NCBI GenBank assembly: GCA_035771165.1
Contig: JAWNZC010000109.1
Location: 203,501-267,500 of the forward strand
Length of the DNA: 64,000 bases
Source: Paragorgia papillata
Taxonomy: Eukaryota > Cnidaria > Anthozoa > Scleralcyonacea > Coralliidae
Reading direction: 5' to 3'
In this document: positions 52,176 to 61,560 of the stretch, in pieces
How the letters are laid out: each line of letters opens with the position of its first letter
Numbering within the stretch: the first letter of the stretch is position 1
Notes under the pieces: generated by a model
What the model was told of the DNA's origin: nothing
Databases searched by the model: none
Seen by the model: the letters and a program-made list of their open reading frames with translations, nothing else
Position numbers and translations under genes: made by a program

Positions 52176-52311
52176 TGTATCTTGTTTATTTCCTTACTTA
52201 ATCAGATCTCTTAGCTAAAATACTTCTCTACTCCCATGCTTGTAAAACTCACTAAGTCACGTGATCTAAATGTCAATCAATTATTAACCTAATTAATACT
52301 AAGATACAACA
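52176..52311 (-). repeat. Putative short 5' LTR of the Ty3 element
   Basis: On the minus strand the segment opens with TGTTGTATCTT and ends with AAGATACA, so its ends form a short inverted repeat starting TG and ending CA, as LTRs do. An AATAAA lies just before the 3' end (ggaaataaacaag). It stops 4 nt before the primer site. At 136 bp it is short for an LTR, and the 3' partner is missing, so the upstream limit is inferred from the terminal inverted repeat only. Confidence 0.5.
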
Positions 52312-52557
52312 CTAACCCAAGGCAAAATTAGTTTGCTGCCTCTGTGTGGTCTGCAGTAATAAGTTAGCTTGTGAGTCATTTGAGATTTTGAGGTATTAAT
52401 ACAAACTGAGTCATTTAATACAATAATACAAATGGCAATTGCTGTAGAAAACATTCCTCTTACGAGAAAAGGCAATTGGTTGCCACCGTGCTGCCCCCGC
52501 ACTGTGAGGGCAGGGGGGGCAGCTTCCGCCACTGCCCCCGTGGCTCCGGCGCCCCTG

Positions 52558-52745
52558 GTTGAAGAGCAATCAAAGTGAGGGAGATAACTGTTCAGCAGTT
52601 TCCTTTAGAATTCTATTACTAGGTATGCCATCAGGACCTGTGGCTTAGTGTTGACATCTAATGCTTTTAGGGAAGTGCGAATCTCTTCTGGTGTGAGTTC
52701 AATGTCAGTCAGTGTATGTTGGTTAGAAGGATGGTCGTTGCGGGC
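52558..52745 (-). pseudogene. LINE reverse-transcriptase relic, upstream half
   Basis: The minus strand reads TDIELTPEEIRTSLKALDVN, then after a one-base loss ATGPDGIPSNRILKETAEQL, then a segment ending ALFN. This is the start of the non-LTR RT domain (the KATGPDGIP block is diagnostic). A single missing base near the Lys-Ala of KATGPDG and a TGA just before the LLFN-like end show decay. It joins perfectly with 48,179-48,474 once the hAT-like element is removed. Confidence 0.85.
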
Positions 52746-52750
52746 CAGGC

Positions 52751-52982
52751 CTCAAAGTGTTAATTCCTATTAAATGTTACCAAAGCAAAAATTCTCCTTA
52801 CGTAACTATAGTGTAACAAGATGATAATTCCTCTAGCCAGCATGGTATAGATCCACTGCACCTAGCCCACAAAAAAATCCTGTCGATAAACCTGCATGGA
52901 CCTCTCCCTGTGCTGAATAAAATCGTCTGGCGTTAGCCAGAATAAAGTACTAAAGACTCGTCTTCAGGCTTCAAAGTGTTAA
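52751..52982. repeat. Dispersed repeat unit between 12-bp direct repeats
   Basis: The stretch is bracketed by 'tcaaagtgttaa' at 52,752-52,763 and 52,971-52,982. Inside, 'aaaatcgtctggcgttagcc' followed by 'agaataaagtactaaag' matches the core of the degenerate tandem repeat at 59,215-59,870. It appears to be a single relative of that family. Confidence 0.5.
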
Positions 52983-53070
52983 AAGAGCAATATTTCCACG
53001 TATTACCTTTTAGAAAAGAAATAGAAAACATCTTTTGTGTCCAACGTGTCCAAAACATGCACCAGAAATG

Positions 53071-53563
53071 TTAAAGGGCTTATGCAACAAAAAATAACTT
53101 CGGGGAAAACAGCTTATTTACAAGAACTTTTGAAGTTATAAAGATTGACGTTTGCAGCTCTTCCATATCTCACTTCGTTCTTGAGATATGGAGATTTGCG
53201 TGATATGCAAATAACATCACTGACGTCTCACTGCATAATGACTTGTTGAAAAGTCATGTCCATTCTTGCAATAATTCAAGTAAATCACTTGAAACTTTAG
53301 ATGTGTAGTGTCCTGCGATACACAAAAGCACGTGCACAGTAGTTAAAAGTGATTTCGATAAATAATCTCAAATTGATATTCAAGATTTTCCAACAAATCA
53401 TTATGCAGTGTGAAGTCTAAGTGATGTTATTTACATATAAAACAAATCCTAATATCTCAAGAATGAAGTGAGATATGGAAGGTCAATCTTCATAACTTCA
53501 AAAGTTCTTTAAAATAAGGGTCTCTCTCAAACTTATTTTTCGCTGCATAAAAAAGCCCTTTAA
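53071..53563. mobile_element. MITE with long terminal inverted repeats, TTAA flanks
   Basis: Two arms of roughly 170 bp are inverted copies. The left has 'aagaacttttgaagttataa', 'tccatatctcacttcgttct' and 'aaataacatcact'; the right has the complements near 53,500-53,513, 53,465-53,485 and 53,425-53,440. The outer ends pair as TTAA-AGGGCTT (53,071) and AAGCCCT-TTAA (53,553-53,563), suggesting a TTAA target as in piggyBac-type elements. The left arm has an extra 11-bp block (gtttgcagctc). No coding capacity is present. Confidence 0.75.
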
Positions 53564-53679
53564 AAACAAATAAAACGGAGTCGGAGAGAGAGCGGAAATG
53601 TTGCGGAATTGCATGTATTATAGAGAGATTACGCCACTATATATATAACACTATACTAACTAGATATAACTAGATATTT

Positions 53680-53786
53680 AACAGTTATACCATGAGCTCG
53701 AGTCGTATATGAGCTCATAGCCAACGAGGCGCTTCGCCGAGTTGGCTATTAGTTCGTATACGACGAGAGCGAATGGTATAACTGTT
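53680..53786. repeat. 107-bp foldback (46-bp arms, 15-bp loop)
   Basis: The left arm starts 'aacagttataccatgagctc' and the right arm ends 'gaatggtataactgtt'. Both inner ends read 'atagccaac/gttggctat'. The two 46-bp arms are complementary at most positions without gaps, and the loop is itself a small GGCG-CTT-CGCC hairpin. It is probably the end of a larger foldback or MITE element. The matching 'aacactatac' at about 53,647 and 54,618 might be its target duplication, giving an element of about 970 bp, but this is uncertain. Confidence 0.65.
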
Positions 53787-54860
53787 TTATTATATAGCCA
53801 AGCACTGTACAAGAAACAAAATGTTTGAAAACAGCGAAATGTTTGAAACGACAAACTTCCGGCATAGGCAACTAATACTTCCGCCATGCGTAATGATGCA
53901 TTCACATAGAGTTTCTCGCTGACGACGCTGAGCTGTTCGGCAAACAGCTTCAAACAGCTTCAGTGAAATGTTGCATAAATGTTGGTCGAGAGGCAAAAAA
54001 TGTGTTAAGCAGATCAACAAAAAAGATTTAAAGGTACCTTTATGAAGTCAAAAGGTGGGTCAGTTGTTTATATTAGCGTTGCTGTCGTGAAAAAGGTTTT
54101 GATTTCATGCAAAAATGAAACTGAAACACCTTCGGCAGTGAAACTAAATTACTTAGTTGGTTGTTTTTGAAAAATAACATGCTTTTAATACTACTCCAAA
54201 TGCTTATCTAAATAGAAAAAAGTCTCTTTACTGGTAATCTCCTGCGAAATGTGTGTTGTAAGCTTGATTTTAACCGCGAGTTTCTTTGTTTGGCAACAAA
54301 TTAATATCAACCTGTTAATTTAGTCGGGTTTTTGAAGTAAAAAGACATAATTTTTAGGTGAATTTTACCATTTAACATGCTAAATTGTGTATTTGTTAAT
54401 GTATTTTTACACAATGTTGTTTTTTTATACATTGGTTTGAGGGTGTTGATGTTTTTCTGTATAAAAATCCGTCAATTTCAACTCTTTACGGCAGTTTAAA
54501 AAAACATGCCGCCATCTTGTTTTTCCTCTACTAGTAGGATATGAGCTGATAGCCTGGTAGTAGGGAACCAATCAGATTACGCAAAAGCTCATATCCGATA
54601 GCATGCTATATAATAAAACACTATACCTCTCTCAGTCTTTATTTGACTCTGAAATTTTTAGAGAATTTTTGGACGTGTTTGTCTCTGTCGTAAACTCTAA
54701 CATTACAACTTTAATAGATCAGAACATTTTATTTTTTCGATATCAGTTTCCATATGCAAATCAGAGCTAATGTCCAACACCACTTTTTTAATGTTGGTTT
54801 TTTGCCGTATTTCTCCAAGTTCAGTCTATACATTACTTGTACCTCGTTTAGCGAAAACGC
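53787..54860. other. Stretch without recognisable gene
   Basis: No convincing coding exon or RNA gene is visible. The right part (about 54,535-54,617) has 'aatcagattacgcaaaagct' and 'gatagcatgctatataataa', which has the look of a transposon terminus. A short tandem 'caaacagcttcaaacagctt' lies near 53,942. Confidence 0.4.
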
Positions 54861-55290
54861 ATACAGTAAAAACCCGCGTATAAGAACCTAGGTTTCAAGT
54901 TAGGCTAAAAATGTTCTATATATTTGGTGTCTATTAAGAATTTAGGCTACTTAGGTTCTTAAGCAAGTTCGTATTATCTTTAGAGGAAAACACTTGTCAG
55001 TATTGACTCTATACTGGTTGAATATTGTTATTGTTATTAATAAGAGTCTATACTGTACTCACAGAAGCTATTTAAATCTATAATCAGTGTAGACTGACTC
55101 AATTATTTCTGTACAGTATATCAAATTTTAAGAGAGACTGTTATTATTTCAGTTATTATTTTTGCTATTTTTTCCACATTTTCCATATAAGAGCCCATTT
55201 TAGGTTTTAGGCTCAACAGGTTCTTATATAATGGAGGTTTAAATGTCAAAATTTAGCCTACAGGTTCTTAATCACTAGCTTCTTATTGGG
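54861..55290. repeat. Decayed inverted-repeat element with recurring 'aagaacct' motif
   Basis: 'taagaaccta' near 54,891 and 'aggttctta' near 54,952, 55,218 and 55,262 occur in both orientations. 'ccatataagagcc' (about 55,183) pairs with 'ggttcttatataatgg' (about 55,219). The left edge reads TA-CAGTAAAAACCCGCG, the usual look of a TA-flanked MITE end. The right end is too degraded to fix. Confidence 0.35.
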
Positions 55291-55350
55291 AATCAAGTGC
55301 GGCGCTGTCTGTAACTTCCAGAATGTATGTAACCAAAAATTTGGTACGTC

Positions 55351-55750
55351 CACGCAATTCGTACTCACCCTCTTCCCCAGTCGGACTTTAATACTCGCTC
55401 ATCGGCTGTTCCCATGGCGTCGCACAGTTTCTTCGGTTTCAGACTTTTTACTACATGTGTGTATACTATCCTTGAAATGGACGAATTACTAGAAGCAAAG
55501 ACTGCCAAGAAGCCAGCAACGAAATGAATGAAAACGACAGCGAAAGGCTGAGAGCCACACGCAATTCATACTCACCCTCTTCACCGGTCGGATTTTAATA
55601 CTCATGAAATGGACGAATTACTATTTGAAACAAGAAGGCAGCGAAGGGCAGACGAGACAGCAGAAGAAAGAGAAGTAAGGTTAGCAAAGCGAAGGCAAAG
55701 ATACCGAGTAAGCGAGCACATGCAGTGCTGTTTGAGATGAAGACTCCTTT
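55351..55750. repeat. Imperfect 207-bp direct duplication
   Basis: A block of about 46 bp beginning 'cacgcaattc' and including 'actcaccctcttc' and 'tttaatactc' occurs at 55,351-55,396 and again at 55,558-55,603. In the first copy about 80 bp separates it from 'gaaatggacgaattacta'; in the second it abuts that sequence at once. On the plus strand the second copy reads MDELLFETRRQRRADETAEE and on to a stop near 55,737, a charged arginine-rich stretch of the sort seen in some cnidarian transposon proteins. I cannot name it. Confidence 0.5.
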
Positions 55751-55769
55751 TATTTGTTTGTGAAAATTG

Positions 55770-55930
55770 ATCGTCTAGGTTAGACTGACGTTTCGACGGC
55801 CTCACTTTATTTAAAGTAAATGGTTTGAACCCAGGAGTATTATAACATGTTTGAGAAAGTTGCTCGTCTAGGTTAGAGTAGTCTTGAGAAAGACTGTTCT
55901 TGAGAAAAACGTCAGTCCGCCGTTGTCTCG
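55770..55930. repeat. Short direct repeats 'cgtctaggttaga'
   Basis: 'atcgtctaggttagactgac' at about 55,770 and 'ctcgtctaggttagagtag' at about 55,862 repeat at 92-bp spacing, each near 'ctgacgttt' or 'aaacgtcag'. Such 'gacgtttcga' blocks are common in Penelope-like element ends, but no GIY-YIG or RT sequence is present here. Confidence 0.3.
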
Positions 55931-56021
55931 CCAAACTCCGCCATTGTTGACAGCTTCGTGAATCGTGCGTGGCGTTCACGCGTGGTACACGAAGCATTCT
56001 GAGGGGTAATTCGATGATTAA

Positions 56022-56687
56022 TTGACTGGTCACATGGTACAAATCAAGCTTTCTGACTGGACAATTTACAGTCGAGGTATAATATTAGGAGTTAACTTTG
56101 AGAACACTTTTGAATTCAGTAAACATGTTAGTAATGTCTGTACTAAGGGTAGTCAGAAAGTGGGAGTGATCATGAGATTACGCAAGCTTATTCCTGTGAC
56201 TGCTAAGCTGCAGCTATATAAATCAGCAATCCTCCCACATCTAACCTATTGTCACCTTGTCTGGAATTTCTGTAAAGCGTCAGACAGAAGGAAATTGGAA
56301 AGAATACAGGAAAGAGCTCTAAGAGCAGTATTTAACACTAACTGTCTCACATACAATGAGGTACTAATTGGTCGAGCTAAACTTCCTACCTTATACAACA
56401 GACGTCTTCAGGACATCGCAGTGCTCATGTACAAGGTAAAGAATAATTTATCTCCGCCACATTTAACGGAATTGTTTAAACTAAAAGAGAAGAGTTATGA
56501 GTTGCGCAATGCAGACTTTGAATTACCCAGATTTAACAATGTAAGGTATGGGAAGCATTCGCTGAGATACTTTGGACCTTATTTGTGGTCCAAGTTGGAA
56601 AAGGAAGACAGAGATAACGTAAGCTTAGAATCCTTTAGAAACAATATGAGGAAAAAAGATTTAGAGAGTATTTTAGATTGGATGTAA
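56022..56687 (+). pseudogene. 5'-truncated LINE (CR1/L2-type), RT carboxy-terminal part
   Basis: The 221-codon open frame matches the region after the RT catalytic core in CR1/L2/jockey-type LINEs. It reads ILGVNFENTFEFSKHVSNV (about 24-42), then LQLYKSAILPHLTYCHLVWN (about 67-86), RRKLERIQERALRAVFNT (about 92-109), and RRLQDIAVLMYKVKNNLSP near 128-146. The YKSAILPHLTYC block is the 'thumb' signature of these elements. No YxDD catalytic motif or endonuclease is present, so it is a 5'-truncated insertion, the usual outcome of target-primed reverse transcription. The frame is intact to its stop at 56,685, which suggests a fairly young copy. It is followed by a 3' UTR and a TTA-repeat tail. It may belong to the same family as the split RT at 48.2/52.6 kb, but the fragments do not overlap. 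Confidence 0.85.
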
Positions 56688-56884
56688 GAACTGTGGACTG
56701 TGCTCAAAATAAAAAAAAGAACACAATTTATTATTAAATTTTCTTATAATGTAGTTATATTGTAATATATGTTATAATATATAAATTCTTATGTAATTTT
56801 AAATTGTAATAGTTAAATAGTGTCCCCAATTAGCTAGTACAGCTAAATACATTGACACTGAAATAAAGTTTATTATTATTATTA
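56688..56884 (+). mobile_element. LINE 3' UTR and tail with stem-loop and (TTA)n
   Basis: The AT-rich 3' UTR ends in a compact hairpin-forming tail. GTGTC (56,820-56,824) pairs with GACAC (56,854-56,858), and inside it TTAGCT pairs with AGCTAA. Next come 'tgaaataaagttta' and (TTA) repeats to 56,884. CR1/L2-type elements are known for short 3' microsatellite ends. The same tail occurs, inverted, at the end of the SINE near 63,441-63,496. Confidence 0.85.
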
Positions 56885-57570
56885 TATGACGCATTGCGGC
56901 CTTAGAACTTGTTCCCAATCCTAAAGTTGACTGGAACAAGCAATCTTGACGTCAGCACGGTCAGATTGTCCGGGGGGAGGAATACTGAGTACTCTGTGCC
57001 GGGGGAGTCGGAAAAGCCGTAAAGCAAACAACAGATGCCAGTTCGTTTAGTTTTCACTGTTTAATAATAACAAATAGTAATACAGTCAAAAGATGGCAAG
57101 TACACAACACGAGATGTTGTTAAGGCATTAAGATTACTATAAAAGGTACAATTTAAGACTTAGAATTGAATTCTTCGTAGATTTTATAGTCTGTTTTTCA
57201 GTTTATATTATCGTGAAGTTTCTTCGTTGTCGGCACTGAAGAAAAACAACGAAATTTAAAGGTTCTACAGCTCAGTAACAGAAACGAATACAAGAAATTA
57301 GCTTCTTAAACGTTATTGTGTACTTCTTGTGTCCTTACATTCGTTTTAATTTTCTTAAAATAACTCTTTGTCCGTTTTCAATCTACGAAAGCTATGAACT
57401 TCAGTGGCAGCCATCTTTAGTCAGGGAGCATATGTCATGAAATACAGTCCCGTGGGAATTTCGTGATGAAAGCAAGCGATTAGTCTACATGTGTTAAGGG
57501 GACCCTAAGGAACACGAAAAATGTTGTCGGCAATTTTGTGACTTGCACCGACAGCCATACCCTGCGAGCA
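56885..57570. other. Stretch without recognisable gene
   Basis: I see no coding exon, RNA gene or clear repeat. It is moderately AT-rich with a G-rich patch near 56,970-57,005. Confidence 0.4.
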
Positions 57571-58337
57571 GTGGGGGTGTGGGGGGTGTGGGGGGGTGTG
57601 GGGGGTGTGGGGGGTGTGGGGGGTGTGGGGGGTGTGGGGGGTGTGGGGGGTGTGGGGGGTGTGGGGGGTGTGGGGGGTGTGGGGGTGTGGGGGAGGCATG
57701 GGGGGGCATGGGGGAGGCATGGGGGAGGCATGGGGGAGGCATGGGGGAGGCATGGGGGAGGCATGGGGGAGGCATGGGAGAGGCATGGGAGAGGCATGGG
57801 GGGCATGGGGGGCATGGGGGGGCATGGGGGCATGGGGGGGGCATGGGGGGCATGGGGCGGCATGGGGGGCATGGGGGGCATGGGGGGGCATGGGGGGCAT
57901 GGGAGGGCATGGAGGGCATGGAGGGCATGGGGGGCATGGGGGGCATGGGGGGCATGGGGGCGGCATGGGGGGCATGGGGGCATGGGGGGCATGGGGGGGC
58001 ATGGGGGGCATGGGGGGGGCATGGGGGGGGCATGGGGGGGCATGGGGGGCATGGGGGCATGGGGGGCATGGGGGGCATGGGGGGGCATGGGGGGGCATGG
58101 GGGGCATGGGGGGCATGGGGGGCACGGGGGGGCATGGGGGGCATGGGGGGGCATGGGGGGGCATGGGAGGGCATGGGGGCATGGGGGGCATGGGGCGGCA
58201 TGGGGGGCATGGGGGGCATGGGAGGGCATGGGAGGGCATGGGAGGGCATGGGAGGGCATGGGAGGGCATGGGAGGGCATGGGGCGGCATGGAGGGCATGG
58301 GGGGGCATGGGGGGGGCATGGGCGGCATGGGCGGCAT
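57571..58337. repeat. G-rich minisatellite (9- and 12-bp units)
   Basis: The plus strand is almost pure G with punctuating TGT or CAT. Positions 57,571-57,690 are 9-bp units of the form GGGGGGTGT. Positions 57,691-57,795 are mainly 12-bp GGCATGGGGGAG units. The rest is 9-bp GGGGGGCAT units with single-base length changes and a run of GGGAGGGCAT near 58,215-58,270. Units of 9 and 12 are multiples of three, so all frames stay open on both strands and give false proline- or glycine-rich proteins of 260-285 residues. Runs of five to eight Gs every 9-12 bp give dense G-quadruplex potential on the plus strand. Confidence 0.95.
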
Positions 58338-59214
58338 TAAATCGCATGTGCTATTTTTTAAATTACGTAAAAATATACTAAATTACGTTTAAAATACGTT
58401 AAATAATTTTTTTACAAATGGCGCCCCATAGAAAGGTACAGAGATATCAGATATTTTTAAAAACATTTATTAATTAATACTCTTTTTAGTAGCACACATA
58501 GTTTTTCGCATTGGTATTTCGTCAGTTGAGGACTCAACCTCCAGAAGCAAGTCAAATTTTAAGATACTTAATATAATGGTATTAAGTTTAATGCTTTAAT
58601 ATTGTTTACTCTCGTACATTTAGGTCAGAATATTGCCAACGTTTAAGCCAATTCTGGACTACCTCAATGTGAATGGTGAAATATTTACACGCAAACAGGT
58701 ATGATTGTGTGACAGGAAATGAACCAAAAACTTTATCTGAAGCACATTCTTGTGAAAGTGTAATCCAGGAAGGGGTGTTGCCAATTTGGACACTTGTTTG
58801 AATATGTCGCACAGGAACAAAGTATATAGTCATAAGACCATATAGATGGTCAGCAAGTGACACTGATATGACCTTTTGCTCGATATTCTGAAAGATATTT
58901 AAGATATTGATGCTGGTTTTCTGTTCATTTAATTCAGATATTTGATCATATATGCCAACTTCATGTGTGGCAGCTTACTAATTAACACCTTCTATAATAT
59001 ACACATTTTTATTGTTTACCAGACAGACAATTCTATTGAAATAAATAAATACTTATATATTGCAAACACACTATGTAAATTATTTATTTACCAAGCTTTC
59101 ATCTCGCTAATATTTGAAAATCCATCAGAGCTTTGAAGTCTCGAGTATTAGCAAGACAAAAGCTTAGCATATATAAGTAACGTTATTTAATGTGTTGAAT
59201 TTACTGGTAAGCCT
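58338..59214. other. Stretch without firm gene; possible minus-strand exon
   Basis: An 85-codon minus-strand open stretch at 58,606-58,863 (SLADHLYGLMTIYFVPVRHI and on) has a protein-like composition, and an AG lies just upstream on that strand (...catatcag), as for a splice acceptor. I do not recognise it and see no partner exon. The rest is AT-rich and featureless. Confidence 0.25.
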
Positions 59215-59870
59215 TTCGTTGTTAACCCAATGCTGCCCACATTTGCTGGTAGTACTCGGTTTTCTCATTAGAGAGGATTAGTTGCCTCAGATACTGCATT
59301 AACGGATTAATGACATGTTAATGTATTTCTGCCTGGACTCGCTAAGAGTTCTCCTTTTGACAAATAAAATTGTCTGGTGTTAGACAGTGTATAGTAATAA
59401 AGCAGGCTTAAATAAACAGGCTGTTTTTGTCTAGCTCAGGTAGAAGTGGGTTTACCTTGTGACTAAATATCATACCAGAGGTTCCCAATTGATGTCTACC
59501 AGTAATGTTGTCTGGTATTAGACAGAGTAAAATAACAAAGGAGCCGGTTTAGGCCTGTCTGAGTGTAAAAGGGTTAATGACGTCTTAACTCATTGCTGCC
59601 CAGGCTTGCTCAGGGTTCTGCCTTTGATGAATAAAATGTCTGGATTCAGACAGCATTAAATAATAAAGAGGCTTTTCTGGTTTAGGCAAGAATGGGTTTA
59701 CTTAATAACTTGTTAATTCGTTACTGTCTAGACTCTGGGCTTGCTGGGCGTTCTCCCTTTTGGGAAAATCACCTGAAATTAAACAGAGTAAACTAATCCG
59801 GCACTGTACAGTAGAAAATGATAAAGGGGCAATTTTTTATCAGCTCAGGCATGTATTAGCTACAGCTGAG
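59215..59870. repeat. Degenerate tandem repeat, ~130-bp unit, about four units
   Basis: A core of the type 'tctggtgttagacagagtaa' followed by 'aataataaag' recurs at about 59,372, 59,509, 59,637 and 59,771, spacings of about 137, 128 and 134 bp. Between cores are 'ttctcccttttgac', 'gctgcccaggcttgct' and 'gttaatgac' variants. Related single units lie at about 52,925 and 61,285. Units are well diverged, so this is an old family. Confidence 0.65.
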
Positions 59871-61557
59871 CTAACTAAAAAACTGATGAATTGAAATGAA
59901 ATCGAATTGAAGCAATAATATAAAAAAAAAGATTTATTTTGCTTTTTCTTTTGAACACATGTTTTTCACAAGGTCTAGCTGACATGTTCAGACCTATCTT
60001 TCTTGTTTAAATTCTTGTCCGACCCGAAAACCAGTCACAGCAGGTGGTCTTGGCAATTTGTGAATTAACATGGCATAATAACACAAAAATAATACCACAA
60101 TATATCATTTGAATCGTTTTTACCTCTACTATTCAAATTTTGGGTTTTCGGGTCTTGTCTGACAACCCATTTTGCAAATTATGCTAATTTATGCTAATTA
60201 CTATTATTAATAATATTATTATAATCCAAAAAATGTTAAATATTTAACGAGAAATGACTTTACACCAAACTTTGGATCATGTAAAATGAAAAGCACCATT
60301 TCACAAATTCAAATTGAAAAAATTGAAGTAATACAATAAAATGCAAATATTATATTGAATTTTTTATGATTTTCCATTGAGACCCCCCATTGTGACCCCC
60401 CATGGTGCGGCCGCGCGCGATCATATAACTTATTTTGAAATTTACAAATTAAAACAGAATTATACAAGAACATACGACCAAAATACATCAGTAAGATCGT
60501 TTTTAAGTCAGCTATTCAGATTTTAAGTTATTTTGAGCGATATTTACTTCTGTTTGCCATTACAACGCCGACAACTCGCCGACAACTCTCGGCAAATTTT
60601 GTTCGAATTTGCCTGACTCGGCCGAGATGGTTTTCGTCAAATTTTACCAAATTATTGCTAATCTACGAAATAATAACAACAAACAAATGTTTATACTTAC
60701 TTTCGGAGTTGTTAGAGCCTAAATTTTCGTTGGTTTCGCTTATATATTGACAAATAAAAGCCATTTTGTTCTTATCCATACGCCATGATCCTCGCGGGAT
60801 TTTAACAGAAGGGAAGTCAGGTCAGAACTCGGGTAATACTTCATGGCATATCGTTATAAAGGTCTCATTTTAAAAAGGGATCATTCAGGATCATTTTAAG
60901 CCCTAGGGGGGTAATTTTGGTCAAAACCTCGCAGGTTCACAACAAATCAAAGTGATCCGTCACTGGTAGCGGATGACTATAGGGCCGGACGACTAGGAGT
61001 TAAACAGCCATCCATTTCTAGACAGCACTTCTGTTCAAATGTTTCAAAATTTCTTGTTTAGTCTTTGACCTTTGCCATTGGTTTCTTATCTCAATGACTC
61101 AGTTTTCCAATTCAAACTTATTCTACAGTACGGTCAATGGCAACTTTTTGAAAATTTTGCAATACTGTACTCAATAATTGTTACATCTTGCTTATGTGGT
61201 GTTGTTTCAGGAGCAGTTGTATTTGATTTCAAAAACTGAAAAATGACATTATGCCTCGAGGCACTTTCCCTTACTGAGTGAAATTATCTGGTGTTTAGAG
61301 TCTGGATTAGACTCTGTTTGTACATGTAGGTTAACGAAATTAGAGAGACTTAGTGTAAAAGTGTATAAAAAATGTATTAGCGCTACATGTTATTTACTAC
61401 ATATTTTGTTATTAAGCACAGCCAATTAATTAGGAGTAAAATAATGTCCAATTTTGGTTGGTTGGTTGAGACAGGAATTGGCTATCCTTACAAAGACACA
61501 ACATAAATTATAAATAACTGAAAACTGCTTGGAGTTCAAACTGTACATAAACTATTG
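59871..61557. other. Stretch without recognisable gene
   Basis: AT-rich, with no coding exon I can support. Small local features are a doubled 'gaccccccat' at 60,382-60,402, a GCGGCCGC/GCGCGC patch at 60,408-60,418, and a tandem 'cgccgacaact' near 60,567-60,588. A relic of the 130-bp repeat lies near 61,280. Confidence 0.4.
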
Positions 61558-61560
61558 TTA

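Larger units (their letters stand above)
48557..52311 (-). mobile_element. Ty3-type LTR retrotransposon, 3'-truncated, inside the hAT-like element
   Basis: In minus-strand order: a putative 5' LTR (52,176-52,311), a primer site (52,159-52,171), then gag, protease, RT, RNase H and integrase in a single frame. The order protease-RT-RNaseH-integrase marks the Ty3 group (Metaviridae). Homology stops abruptly at about 48,557, shortly after the integrase DDE core, where hAT terminal sequence begins. The integrase carboxy end, polypurine tract and 3' LTR are therefore missing. Either the element inserted into a hAT copy and lost its 3' part, or the hAT element captured a retrotransposon fragment. 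Confidence 0.85.
48475..52557. mobile_element. hAT-like element with terminal inverted repeats and 8-bp target duplication
   Basis: The ends are CAGGGGCGCCGGA at 48,475-48,487 and its exact complement at 52,545-52,557, with further imperfect complementarity inward (G/C-rich, 'ggcgg', 'gggggcagc'). The flanks are a perfect 8-bp direct repeat, GTTGAAGA, at 48,467-48,474 and 52,558-52,565. An 8-bp target duplication with CAGGGGCG-type ends is characteristic of the hAT superfamily. Removing the element and one target copy rejoins the LINE RT relic in frame at the junction (ALFN followed by LSLQSG), which proves the insertion. No transposase is seen. The interior is almost entirely a Ty3-type retrotransposon, leaving about 80 bp of hAT sequence on the left and about 245 bp on the right. 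Confidence 0.85.

Noticed and set aside
55602..56042. 146-codon minus-strand open frame
   Set aside because: It crosses the 207-bp duplication and the 'cgtctaggttaga' repeats, has no known domain, and is best explained by repeat content.
57480..58392. Proline-rich and glycine-rich proteins of 260-285 residues
   Set aside because: They come from the 9- and 12-bp G-rich minisatellite, which stays open in all frames on both strands.
58606..58863. Firm call of a minus-strand gene
   Set aside because: Only one possible exon with an AG upstream; no second exon, domain or clear poly(A) signal, so it is mentioned only as a possibility.
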